From: Heliocybe sulcata
Lineage: Eukaryota; Basidiomycota; Agaricomycetes; Gloeophyllales; Gloeophyllaceae
NCBI GenBank assembly: GCA_004369045.1
Contig: ML213508.1
Coordinates: 199,928-263,927, forward strand
Direction: 5' to 3'
Length of the DNA: 64,000 nucleotides
This document shows, piece by piece, positions 52,269 through 63,355 of this stretch (position 1 is the stretch's first letter; the number at the start of each line of letters is the position of its first letter). The notes below the pieces were generated by a model that was not told the origin of the DNA, did not search any database, and saw only the letters and a list, made by a program, of their open reading frames with translations. The position numbers were made by a program, and so were the translations under genes.

Positions 52269-54316
52269 TCAAGAGAGGAGTAGTGCGACGGCCGTCAGAG
52301 CGCTGGAAGAACAGTAAACGATTATAGAATTCATTGTAGTGGATGGGATGACTTACGAGGAGGAGAGGAACATTAAGACATCTGCGATTATAAATATCAA
52401 TTAGTTACGATGGACAGCTGTGAGAGACAGAGATGTACATTGCACTAGCAGGAATGCCTAAACAGCCGAGTTAGACCGGGAGAGGAAAGCAGATAAAAGG
52501 CATACCGAAAGTGTGTCAACGTCACCGTCCGTTGCGTACAGGGAGGCAGCGATGAGCTGGCTGTATAACGTTCAGCAAACGCCTTCATAACACATAGCAT
52601 CATCGGTAGGAAAAAGAGACGCACTTCACCGCGGCTGGCGTCCCGCTGAGCAGCATCGCGACGAACTTCTCTGCCCGTGCGGTTTGGGGGATGAGGCCGC
52701 CGTGGATCATGGCTTGGACAATGAGGACGCCCAAGACCGGGAGGATGAAGAGTTTGAAGAGCGAGACGGCAAGCATCGCGCGGAGGGGGAGGCGAGAGAG
52801 CGGCCTGAGAATGTGGAGGCGGGCAAAGGAGGCACCGAGGAGGATGAGGGCCAGGGGGATGATTATGGAGCCAAGGAAGGTGGCTAGAGTGAGGTGGAGG
52901 GGGACAGGGGATGTTATGGCAGAACTCAAGATACTTGCTATTGGTTCACGTACCTGTGTCAATGACGAAAGCGAGGGGCGGTCGTCCATCGGGCCCTGCC
53001 CAGGATGGACCGCCCATAACGGGCACGAAGAGGGCTTTCAGCGGGTTGATAAGCGCGATGGGTAGGGAGACCGCGAGTATCGCTGTGACGGGCGTCATGA
53101 TGACGGAGATGGCGTTGAAGATCTTGACGAGAAGCGGCAGGGACAGAGAGCGGATAACGGAGGTCGTCTCAGGCGCAGCAGTGTGAGAAGAGGCTATTAT
53201 TGATGGTGCTGGGACGGGTGCTGGGAGGGACGGCGAGTAAGAAGGTTGTGGTTGAGTGTGGAAGGAAGGGAGTTCGGGTTGTCTGGCTGAGCGCTGTGGC
53301 AAAGTTGAGAAAAGGGCAGTCTGTCTGGCGAGCTGGATATCAGGATCGGCGTTGGCGTGCTTTTCAAATACATGCGCTTCTCGTGCCTCAACTTCTATAC
53401 CATTCTCAAGTGCCGCTGCGTCAAATGGAAGGCTCGAGTCTTTCTCCTCGTTGGGCTTTTCTGGGGTGGAGGCCGGGGATGATGGCTCATAGCCGAGGTA
53501 GGCGCGGGCTATCCAACCGCCGATAGGTTTCTCTTTCCAGGAGACGCGACGCTCGGCTTCTTCTTTCTGAGGAACGCCAGGTAAATAGTCCCAGCTCAAA
53601 GATCGAGCACCGCTACAACAGGGAATTGCTCTCAATCAGAGACCGCATGCAGCGTAGGATCAAGCTCACCCGAATACCCAGAAAGTAAGGTGATATGAGA
53701 GAATGAATATGGACACAAAGGACACTCCTACTGTGATCGCGAGTTTCGTTAGTCTAGGCCAGGTAAGCAGGTCGCTCGAGTACTAACACTCTGGGTCAGT
53801 ATCTGGGTCGAAGGGCGCCTGAGTCGTGATACTGGTCACGATTGAGTTCGCTGTCGGGTCTAATATCAGCAGCTGACGCTTTGAATGTACGATACAAAGC
53901 GACTGACGGAGACTTCCCCAGTTGCTCATGCCGCACATGATCACGATCCCTTGCCAAAAATTGCGCGGCACATAGAACAACTCGCGTACGATGTAGCCAA
54001 ATATGAAACCAATTATTTGGTACGTGTAGGCGAGCAGGAAAAGGGGTCCAATAGCTGCTGCGTTGGCCGGGGTGAAGGCAGGAACAATGTTGGCGAATAT
54101 CAGCGCTGGCAGGGAGACATTCATGGCTACCTGCGATGCTCCTCTTGAAGCTGCGGGAGGGAATAAGCCCTTGCGAGCAAGGAGGTAGCCGAAGAAGATG
54201 GTGAAGAGCCTAAAGTCGACAGGTTTAGTTAGACTATCGCAATAAGACACGATCACGTCCCACATTTTGACGAGCGGCATACACCCGCTGTAAATCAAGA
54301 ACGCGGCTGATGCCAT
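52269..54316 (-). CDS. auxin efflux carrier (AEC/PIN-like) transporter, copy 2
   Basis: Ten exons matching copy 1 one for one: 54264-54316, 53908-54209, 53788-53850, 53670-53730, 52954-53612, 52625-52883, 52506-52560, 52439-52457, 52357-52381, 52269-52302 (509 residues). Start MASAAFLIYSGCMPLVKM; membrane blocks FFGYLLARKGLFPPAASRGA, VAMNVSLPALIFANIVPAF, VRELFYVPRNFWQG, GSIIIPLALILLGASFARL and LAVSLFKLFILPVLGVLI, then FVAMLLSGTPAAVNQLIAAS. The central loop differs most from copy 1 and is two residues shorter. All splice ends are canonical and no stop interrupts the frame, so both copies appear functional. The retained TATA-containing promoter block suggests shared regulation. Confidence 0.9.
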
Positions 54317-54370
54317 AGCGAGTTGCACGGAGTGGCTGGACCTGTCGTGGATCTAAGGGGCTTCTGGGCA

Positions 54371-54412
54371 AGCCATATATAAAGAAACTAGCTTTCAGTA
54401 TATCGGAATAGC
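54371..54412 (-). promoter_or_regulatory. conserved proximal promoter with TATA box (AEC copy 2)
   Basis: Inverted counterpart of 46350-46390; minus strand reads CTATTCCGATATA through CTTTATATATGG about 55-95 bp before the ATG. Confidence 0.6.
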
Positions 54413-55255
54413 GCTGGCTTCTGCTTGCACACGTGGATCCAGACGTCGTCAGCTGCATCTATCCTCAAGATGTGATACTTTATGAGAGACGTCATAGGTG
54501 TTTCAATAGCTACCTTGCAATCCATTAAACTACTGCGGAGCCATCCGAGAGCTGCGCTGTACGGAAAGAGTGAACATTCAGAGAGACAAATAATCAATGG
54601 AACGTACCTCAGCAGCGTGGTCTTTACGAACAGTAGTCAGGTCTGACCCTGAGACACGGAGAAGCACGCTCATTACGACCATCCAGTGCGAGCTTATCAG
54701 AGTGTCAAACAGTGAACAGGAACTTGGGGTTGATGCGGCGTTAATCAGGGCATAGGACGTAAATCGGCCAGTGTTCTTATGAAGTACTGCGCGTGCATAT
54801 ACCAGCGACATTAATATCGAAGTTTGTAATAATCCAAGAGCGTAGCGTGGCGAATTTCATCATTCGAGTCGCTGAGGGTGATATGGGTATAAACGATTCC
54901 CCGTGAGCAGATGTATGCGCATAATCTCCTAGAAATGGCTCTCACATTCACTCTTCTATCCGAGGATGCAGTAAAGCCGACCGGTTGAACCGTATGGATG
55001 ACTGGCTTCTCGAGTGATCTGGTGTAATGCTAGTTGCAGGCGGCCCCCGGAATATAATCCTCTGGCGCGAATATGCACCGACGTTTCTCGTTAGTCCCAG
55101 CAAGTCATGTTGCACCGACAGACTCTGTCGATGGCTGCCTTGGCTCTCGAGCGCGAGTTTGGTCTTGCATTTGGACAGAGGAGCACAACGAGGTTTTGGA
55201 AGCGGCGCCGAAACCCTGCCAGAATACTGCGCGGACATATGAGAGCTTAAACATT

Positions 55256-55563
55256 GAACGCGTCTGCTGCAAAAGACCTATGAGAGCAAGGATTATTAAT
55301 TATTACAAAATCCTAGTAGTTAACATGTAAAGCGGGATAAATATTCAAGTAATTGTCTCGCCGGAGTCAAAACTTGATAGCTGGGAGCCCGATCTTGTCA
55401 TCATATATATTAATCGGACCTGAGGCCTGAGAGATCAGGGGATGCAAGAAGGCGTGAAGTCGAGCGTATTCTGAGCATAGGAGACCCGACTGATCCCAGA
55501 ACCAATAATGTTACAACTGAGGGTAGCACAGGAGAAAGGAAACAACGTATATGATGTCGTACA
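55256..55563. other. intergenic, nothing recognised
   Basis: Between the end of the right arm and the MaoC gene stop. Confidence 0.4.
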
Positions 55564-57009
55564 TTACAGCTTGCTCTTCTCCACCTTCTTGATATACGCA
55601 ATGCCACCGCCAAGCGCAGCCTACACAGCCAATTTCTCAGCTCATCGCCCAACTCCTAGAACCGCAAATCACTTGCCTTCCCCGATGTGAGATTCTTCGT
55701 CACGAAAGCAACCTCAATAGTCCCATCCGGGCCAGGCCCCACCTCCCATGCACTGGTCTCCAGCACATCCCCAGGCTTTACAGGGGACGTGAACCTGCAC
55801 CCGAAGAATTTCAGTGCATGGGGGTCATTGCCGCCAATAGCGGAGAGGAGTGCGCGCGCCGCGAACCCGTAGGTTGAGAGACCGTGTAGGATAATGCCGC
55901 CGAAGCCTGCCGCTTGGCCGATGCGCGGGTCTACATTGCAATTCAGATAATCAAGTTTACGCGTGATCCCGTCCGCTTACCGATGTGCAAGGGGTTGTAG
56001 TCTCCGCTCAGCCTGTAGACGATGGCCTGATCGGGGGAGGTCTGATCCTTGACGACCCAGTCGGGCTTTCTATCCTTCGGGATGGGTTTGCCTTGCGGAG
56101 GACCTGCGATGACTTTGTCGAACTTGGTACCCGTGACTTTCGAGCCGATGTGGAACGCGGAGCTCTGGTATTGCGATGATTTTCAATGTTAGAGGTCACT
56201 CGGGACGGATGAGCTTACATAGAGCCTGGCATAGGCCGTTCCGTTCCCGTCCGCGAGGGTGGTCTCGGCGTCGACGATGATTCCAGATTCTACCAGTACA
56301 GTCGCATACCAAAGTTCTTACTGATTTAGTTAATCACTCACTGTTCTCGTGCACTCCGCATATCTTCTCTTTCAACTTCCACCCATGACCGCTCACAGCC
56401 GGCAGTGGCTTCAAGATCTCAATGGTCTGGCTTCCATGTACCTTCACACGGCACGCCCACTTTCCATACACACTGTTCGAAAGATAGACGCACGACTTAC
56501 CACGCGATTCAGATCGAAGTTGGGCAAGCCCGGGGCGCCTTCAATCTTCCCTTTCTCCGCGAAGGAGTTGACATCCTGATCCTCGCCTGCGGTGCGCGAG
56601 AAACGTTAACATTTGGTAGAGTTGTCGGAGCCTTAGTGAGACTAGGACGCACCCTTCAGACCGAGGGCAACGGGGTATGTTGGGAACGGCGCGAACTTCT
56701 TGTCTAATCGTGGGAGTGAGTACGCTTAGTCTGGAGTTTCCATGATGGGGAGGGATCTGACCGAGCTCTACGAAACGCAGATTAGAATCCAAAGGATAGT
56801 CCAACAAGAAAGATGTCTACCAACCGTAAACGAATGGAAAGTCCTCTTTCTTAGCACCAATCCCGACAGCGTAAAGCAACAAATCCCGTTTGTTCCAGGC
56901 CACCTTTTGCAATGTCTTCAATATCGATACGCAAGCTAACTCATGTCAAAGAACACACCGGCTTGTCCGGAGACTGGTGTCCAACAACTTTAGCTAGGTC
57001 GACAGACAT
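55564..57009 (-). CDS. peroxisomal MaoC-like (R)-enoyl-CoA hydratase
   Basis: Ten exons: 56959-57009, 56825-56903, 56762-56767, 56653-56703, 56501-56586, 56342-56441, 56219-56289, 55981-56164, 55677-55930, 55564-55620 (312 residues). It is a double hot-dog hydratase of the hydratase-2 type that hydrates trans-2-enoyl-CoA in peroxisomal beta-oxidation. Landmarks are [33 protein letters not shown] and [18 protein letters not shown]. The catalytic block is [14 protein letters not shown] then [15 protein letters not shown] (Asp and His present). The C-terminus is the peroxisomal signal SKL. Exon 3 is only 6 nt and supplies the codons between FVY and DKKF. The last intron (55621-55676) has a GC donor (AAG|GCAAGT). 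Confidence 0.9.
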
Positions 57010-57309
57010 CTTTTGCCAACAGTTACGAGACGTAGAGGAACAAGAATGCGGGGTAAGGGATGCGGCCGGGTAAACAGGGTGCGTTCAGCCGGTGCTCATG
57101 ATCGTTGAATCGGAGGAACAGATCCCCCGCGGGTAATTTATAGTAGCTGTGGCTGTGGACTCATTCATATACGATCACTCATATGTAGTAATGGCCCCTC
57201 CCTCGAGCTCGAGGGCTATCGTGCCCAGACTTGTTGAATCACTGGGCTCAATGTTCCATTCCAAGTATGCCACCGGTGTGGGTCATGCCATGCCTCATCA
57301 CTTCTTTTA
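57010..57309. other. promoter region of the MaoC gene
   Basis: 300 bp upstream of the hydratase; nothing coding. Confidence 0.4.
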
Positions 57310-58036
57310 AAACTCAAAACGTTCGTGCGGCCAGTATGAATGACCAGGTCCTGCGCAACGCGACGCCGCCAAAATCAGGAAGAACGGCTGACATATCCCG
57401 GCGCGAAACATACCTGATGTCTGCTTGAACGACGCCATGCTTCCGAGCAGCCCGAAGTACTGCCGAGACAGACTGCGCCATTTCTTTGCATTTCGCTTCG
57501 GATACCTAATTGTGCCGCTAGACACCTTTCAAGATAGGCCCTCCGATGTATTTCGAGCTGAGGCGGAAAACGTTGTAAGGGTAGTTCCTACTTTGTAAAC
57601 GAATCAAGGGGTAAAATGCGGGATGGAAGTACCTTGCAGTCAGCCACCGGCGATAGGCATCGCACTCATAGTCCTGACGCTCTGTGAGAAATGAGAAGCC
57701 GTATTTGCCCCTTTGCTACAGGTCCGACTCCGATAAACCAGTGCCACAAATGTCGTCGTCCGAACCCAGACGTTTGCCAGGCAGCCACTCTTCAACAGCA
57801 CTTCGAGCCGACGGCCACCAGTCGGATTCCATAGGTCGCTTGAAGGAACGGCGGTCAGAGAGTTTCACACTGAACAGTGCGGGAAGATGCTCCAAAGCCG
57901 GCCAGGACAATGGTTCCGAACCATAGATATAAGATGGGAAATTCTTCAGGTTGTCCAAGGGTACTGGTGGAACGACGTTTATAAACAGGGAGGAAGGCCC
58001 AAGCAAGCAGAAGAGAACAGTGTGGAGTCCTTCCAC
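57310..58036 (-). pseudogene. protein-kinase-like pseudogene
   Basis: Minus-strand pieces match the kinase-like gene at 63356-64000. VKLSDRRSFKRPMESDWW corresponds to LKLFDRRFIERPIDCDW. ERQDYECDAYRR corresponds to ERxQNEQGAYRR. MAQSVSAVLRAARKHGV corresponds to MAQSVLTVVRAARKLGV and is followed by QADI and DFGGVALR, kinase-type catalytic-loop and DFG-like positions. The pieces are separated by at least one stop (after GLSESDL, about 57716) and frame changes, so no intact product is possible. Confidence 0.65.
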
Positions 58037-58220
58037 AATGAGACAGAATCAGTCCATAGTACCATCCCGACCCTCACTTACCTGGAGATCCGACTCAGTC
58101 TTCCATGGACAATAACTCATGGATAGAATTCGGACCGAAAGCATACATTCACGGCAGGACAGAGAACGTACGTGCAGAGAAATATATTAAAACACTACAC
58201 GGCCTATGATGTGTCTAGGA

Positions 58221-58704
58221 TCAGTAGGGACATCGAGCAGGCGAAATGTGGGACATGACCTTAGGTGCCAGACTGGCGATCTTAGCCCATCCCTTCATCC
58301 GCAGGTCAGCACTGACAACACCACCTATCCGCGTCCCTAGCATCTCCCTCTTATTATTCAGAAGCACAACAGCGTTGTCATCGAACTTGACCAGCCGGCC
58401 ATCTGGTCTTCGGACTGCTTTCGCAGTGCGAACAACCACTGCTCGACGAACGTCTCCTCTCCGCACTTTGACCGCACTAGCCGAAGCTTGTTGCGCAGCA
58501 GATACAGCGCGCGCACGCTTCACAACGCAGACAATTTCGTCGCCTACGGAGCCCCAGCCATTGGTGACCTTGTTCTTCAGGACGTTTACGCACTCGACCA
58601 GGAGAGCACCTGAGTTGTCTATGACCTGCCAAAGATGCTGTATGAATTTGGGGCCTTTCCAGCAGGGAAATCCATACATTGAGGGTACTTTTGAGTCCTA
58701 TCAT
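58221..58704 (-). CDS. MRPL38: mitochondrial ribosomal protein uL14m
   Basis: Two exons, 58678-58704 and 58221-58625 (143 residues). Start MIGLKSTLN, then the uL14 core [69 protein letters not shown] and [19 protein letters not shown]. It binds 23S-type rRNA in the large subunit of the mitochondrial ribosome. A 52-nt intron follows codon 9, a common place in fungal uL14m genes. An alternative unspliced start reading through the intron would replace the normal N-terminus and was not used. The gene is divergent from hexokinase. Confidence 0.93.
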
Positions 58705-59074
58705 TAGAAGCGTATGGGCAGGAGGGCTAGGTGGCGCGGACTGAATTACTACGAGGCGGTCCACGGCAAAGAACTCAAGGTCCATCGCGTGGTTCGGCGC
58801 CGTACCAGGGTTTCCCATGCCTGCTTAACCGGGGGGTCACGACGCATTTGGCGAAGTCGCATTGGGAGGTATCGTTCTCTCAATCACCATCGTCGCCCAG
58901 CATGCCCGCGTCTCGTCGAGGAAGTGGTGCTGTCACCCTGCCCACTGGGCAGACGCTGGCATTTCACACCAGGACGCAGGATGAGGAGGATCTGCCGCAT
59001 GCGACCAAAAAGTGAGGCATCAGATCCTACTTGGCTGATCGTGCACTGAGTGAAATGCATTGCGACGCAGAACC
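58705..59074. promoter_or_regulatory. shared divergent promoter region of uL14m and hexokinase
   Basis: 370 bp between the two start codons. Overlapping plus-strand frames here look like noise. No TATA element stands out. Confidence 0.4.
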
Positions 59075-61129
59075 ATGGCAGATCATCTGCGGAAATATGA
59101 GAGTCTGTAAGTGTCGTCGCTCTGGTATAGCGATGTATGCATTGAAGAGACTAGGTTCACTTTAACGCCGCAGCGGATGCGAATGATTGTGGACGCGTTC
59201 AAGGACACCCTTGAGGCAGGCTTGGAAAAGCATGGGAATACTGTGGTACGTGTCAATTTAAATGCGACTGTATAAACTCTCAGATGCCTGTAGCCGATGA
59301 TCCCGACGTATGTATTTGGCTGGCCAACAGGCAACGAGACGGGCGAATATCTCGCGGTGGACCTGGGTGCGTGGATCGTGCTTCGATGAATTTAAAGCTT
59401 GAATCTAACAATATGCCTCTCAGGTGGTACCAACCTCCGTGTCTGTCTCGTCACCCTTCAGGGAGCCGGAAAGTTCGAGATTACACAGTCCAAGTACCGT
59501 TTAACAGAGGAGCAAAAGCAGGAGGATGGCCAGAAACTGTTCGACTTCTGCGCCGAGTGCTTGAAGACCTTCATCGACCAGCACGTCGGCGAGGAGCCTG
59601 GCATGATCAACCTCAAGCCTGGCGCCAAGCTCCCTCTCGGATTCACGGTACGTTTCGTCGCGTGCGAGCAGATCAACATGATCAATTGACTCGCCTGATC
59701 GGCCCAGTTCTCGTACCCTTGCTCGTTAGTGACTCTCACTTGAAAGGGTCATTTAATTGCTGAGTATAACGCTTATGACTTCACAGACAGGACAGAATCG
59801 ATCACGGCGAACTGATCCGATGGACCAAAGGCTTTGGGAATCCTAATACGGAAGGTCACGATGTGGCAGAGATGTTCCGCAAATCTCTCCAAAAATATGT
59901 GCGTGCACTCCACCACCTGTTGACGCACGATGCTCAGTGCAGTGTACAGGACGTCCCGGCCGACTTTATCTCGCTGACGTGCGACACGACCGGTACGCTA
60001 ATAGCATCGCACTACGTGAACCCGAAGACGAAGATAGGCTGTATCTTCGGTACTGGGTGTAATGCTGCGTACATGGAGAAGGTGGTTGATATCCCCAAGA
60101 TCAAGCACTTGGGAATCGCACAGGACGCCGAGGTTGCGATTAACTGTGAATACGTCAGACTTTTCTTGTCTCCTCGAAGGAACGCGGCATTCATCGTGTT
60201 TCGGATATAGGGTGCATTCGACTCTTTCGAGCACGAGCATCTGCCTCGGACGAAGTATGATCAAGTCGTGGATGAAACTTCGAACAAGCCCGGAGAGCAG
60301 GCTTACGAGGTGCGTTACCGGACGGTGATTCATGTCATTCCCACTACTGAACCTTCTCGATTCGTAGAAACTTATCTCCGGCCGTTACCTCGGCGAGATC
60401 ATGCGTCTCGTCATCTGCGAGCTCATCGACGAGGGTGTCCTCTTCTTGGGTCAGGAGACATACAAGCTCGAGAAGGCCTATGCCTTCGACACGGCTTTCC
60501 TGTCTCTCATGGAGAGGTAATCGACTGCTCTACGGTTGCGTCGGCGATGTATTGATGTCCTAATCCCAGTGACCCTACTGACGAGCTATTGATGATCATC
60601 GGCATCTTTACTCACTTCTTCGCGGTTGAGACGACGCTCGCGGAGCGCCAATTCTTCCGTGCTCTTGCGAAGCTCATTGGTCGCAGGGCCGCACGCCTGA
60701 GTGCCTGTGGCATCGCCGCGATTGTGAGCAAGATGGGTTACCTGGAGGAGGGGTGCTCGGTGGGCGCGGATGGCTCGCTGTACAACGTACGTCTTTGCAA
60801 ACCTCGTGTGGTCATCTAGAATGAAGCTGAGTGACTCTCGCTCAGAAATACCCCGGTTTTGCGGATCGAATTCATGAGGGTCTGGTCGATGTCTTCGGAG
60901 ATAAGGGCCGGTAAGTCGGGTGTGTGACTCTCACTTGTGTCATTTCGCTGAGGAAGGTACTCTCAGGAACATCGTTACATACCACGCAGAGGACGGAAGC
61001 GGTGTCGGTAGCGCCGTCATCGCAGGTACGTTGCAGTAGAACTGATTCGTCTCCTTCTTCGCTGACTCCCAATACTTCGCAGCTATGACCAAGGACAGGA
61101 AGGAGAAGGGGCTATATGTGAACGTGTAA
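59075..61129 (+). CDS. hexokinase
   Basis: Thirteen exons: 59075-59106, 59155-59245, 59294-59366, 59424-59647, 59708-59724, 59787-59898, 59950-60153, 60211-60309, 60368-60516, 60570-60786, 60846-60910, 60967-61025, 61083-61129 (462 residues). It phosphorylates glucose and other hexoses with ATP. Landmarks are PMIPTYVFGWPTGNETGEYL and the phosphate loop LAVDLGGTNLRVCLVTL. The sugar-binding signature LPLGFTFSYPCSQ then ELIRWTKGF is present, as is catalytic Asp in CDTTGTLIASHYVNPKTKIG, where most relatives have NDTTGT. Then come IFGTGCNAAYME, EDGSGVGSAVIAAM and a short C-terminus. It is slightly shorter than the usual 480-500 residues, mainly at the N-terminus. Exon 5 has 17 nt. Confidence 0.93.
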
Positions 61130-61312
61130 GCCTCGCAGGCGGACTGTCTTGTGTAAGTTCTTGAAAAGAAGAAATAATGCATGTATACCTATAAGTAGCT
61201 AGAGTTGGTTGTATGCCCCGCACACCCGAAGGATATCATGTTATACCTCGAGTCCTTACTATAGACGAGCGCGAGCTTCCCTGAACTTCTTGTCTTGTTC
61301 GTGCGTACGACT

Positions 61313-62961
61313 TCACTTGCTTTGATGATTATTTTTAAGGAATTCATCGTAGCGTAGTACGGCGCCCAGCAACACGTTCGCTCCGGCTTGGCTACACGTA
61401 AGATATGAAGGTGTTCGTAAGATCGCGGACGGATCATTGTGGCATGACACTCACATATCTTCCTGGGAGGAGTACTCTACCGGGTTGTGGGAGATACCGT
61501 CCTTGCACCGAATAAAGATCATGGCCGTAGGCACTTTCCTTGCTGTGTATACTCTAGCGAGCAGCATCATCAGCTCACATTTATCCCGGCAAGTGGTCTG
61601 GGAAGACGCACGAGTCGTGCCCAGCTCCACTAATCATCTCCTTAAACTTCCCGCTCTCCACCTCTCGGGCACTTCTCCGCACCATCTCTACCGCGGTCTC
61701 GTCGAAGGCCGTCTTCGGGCAGCGCCATATGCGGTCCCAAACCTCGATCTTCACCCCGTCGTTCCCCGCTATCTCCCTGCATGCCGCTTCCAGGCGCTCT
61801 TCCAGCTGCGCAAGGAGCTCATTGGACGACGCGCGCGCGTCGATGTTGAACTGTACCCGGCCGGCGAGGGTGTTGATCGATTGCGGGGTGGAGTTGATAA
61901 CGGCCACGGAGGCGAGGGAGCCGGGCAGGGAGAGAGCTTGGGCGTTGATGGACTGGATCATTTTTGCAGCGCAGAGAAGGCTGGGTGATATGCCGTCTGC
62001 AGTGAAGTTATGACAGGCAGTCGAAGGGTACTTACGTGTCTGCACGCATATTCATTGGCGTGGTGCCGCAGTGCTGCTCGCGCCCGCGGAGAACGACGTT
62101 GTACCAGTTCATGGATTGGACTCCCTATAAAGACTATGAATATTCGGTGCTATTTGGACAGTCAGGTGTGGACCTTACGGTGACTACGCCGACACGCAAA
62201 TCCTCCGCTTCCAGCGCAGGTCCTTGTTCGATATGGACCTCGAAGTGGGCAGATAATGGGTCGGCCTCGTAGGAACACTCAGTGTCTCCGAGGAACCCGA
62301 TGCGCTCGAGCTCGGATTTCACGGTCTTTCCGGAAGCGTCTGAGCGCGAGTGTCTGCTCTTATGAGTAGGGCTAGACGAAGGTACATTAGGGCGATGCCT
62401 ACCCATGCTCTAGCGAAAAAGCCCCGCCCCAGACTCCGCTGGCCAGCATGGCAGGTGGGAACCTTGCGCCCTGGAACCACTGATAAATGCAAGGTGTGAC
62501 ATCCGAATTGAACACAAGCATACCTCTTCGTTTGTCCAGTTCACGACAGCAATAGGAGCGTATGTCTCCAGTTGATTGTCGTGTATAGTCCGAAGAGCTT
62601 CCAGAGCTGACAGCACGCCGACTATACCATCGTATTTTCCTCCAGCTGGCTGAGTATCAAGGTGTGAGCCCATTCCAATGGGTGGTAAAGAGTTGTTCTT
62701 CCCCGGTCTGGTGGCGAAGATATTACCTATACACGGTATCAATAAGATCCACAATAGCGAGTAGTACCTCTACCTACCCATCTGGTCCACTTTCACGGTG
62801 CACCCGCAGGCATTGACTTGTTCGACAAACCATTCTCTCACCCGCCTGTCATCATCATTCAATGACAATCGATTCATTCCGCCATCTGGCGTGGCTCCCC
62901 ACTGGCATGATTCGGAAAACGACGAGGCGAGGCGAGCTGCTGCGACACGGAGCGAAGTCAT
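61313..62961 (-). CDS. M20-family N-carbamoyl-amino-acid hydrolase / beta-ureidopropionase-like
   Basis: Eight exons: 62778-62961, 62524-62726, 62403-62470, 62179-62353, 62036-62124, 61612-61980, 61455-61553, 61313-61391 (421 residues). Metal-ligand motifs of the hydantoinase/carbamoylase branch are intact: GMGSHLDTQPAGGKYDG, VVNWTNEEGARFPPAM, HFEVHIEQGPALEAE, HCGTTPMNMRAD and SGAGHDSVYTA, with CKDGISHNPVEY near the end. Enzymes of this type cleave N-carbamoyl-beta-alanine or N-carbamoyl-L-amino acids in pyrimidine or hydantoin breakdown using two metal ions. Which substrate applies cannot be told. No targeting signal is evident. It is head to head with the kinase-like gene at 394 bp. Confidence 0.88.
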
Positions 62962-63355
62962 TGATTTCTAGAGGATGCAAGATGACTTGGAAACGTACCT
63001 TTTATCTAGGAATCCCGTCAAAATCCCGTAGGAAGCTTGTAATTATAGCCCGGAGAAGTCAATGGCAAGATAATGGACCAGTCCACAGCCACAGCATGCG
63101 TGACCATTATCGGAAGTTTGTGTCGTGAGAAGTTTAGGTCGCTCTTGCGCCACTTCGCCTGCCAGTGCCGCTTTCGTCCACTTATGATGTCCAGAAGTCC
63201 AAAAGAGCGTTTGCCTTTCTCTTCAGCCGCAGTTCGACCTCTGGAGTTTCCAAGCGGTTATTACGGTCGATGTCCTCTCAGGCGTGCGTTAAACCGCATT
63301 CATCTTTCCGTGCTGCAGTCAGTAGGTTCTGACCCCATGTAGGCACCCTTACCAG
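62962..63355. other. divergent intergenic region
   Basis: 394 bp between the M20 and kinase-like starts; short frames only. Confidence 0.4.

Larger units (their letters stand above)
52140..55255 (-). repeat. right arm of the large inverted duplication
   Basis: Reverse counterpart of 45300-48665. It carries AEC copy 2, its promoter block and distal flanks. Between about 54955 and 55255 the order is inverted flank, non-inverted block (54985-55140), inverted flank. Exon structure and intron positions are identical to the left arm. Confidence 0.75.

Noticed and set aside
52691-53065. Long plus-strand frame opposite AEC copy 2
   Set aside because: It is the antisense shadow of exons 5 and 6, and a similar shadow exists opposite copy 1 at 47723-48103.
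58221-58679. Unspliced uL14m start reading [10 protein letters not shown]
   Set aside because: It would translate the intron. Splicing gives the short N-terminus followed by VIDNSGALL, as in the family.
58714-59049. Plus-strand frames just before hexokinase as an extra N-terminal exon or separate gene
   Set aside because: Composition is Arg-rich noise in all frames and no in-frame join to hexokinase was needed; the conserved start MADHLRKYESL is complete.
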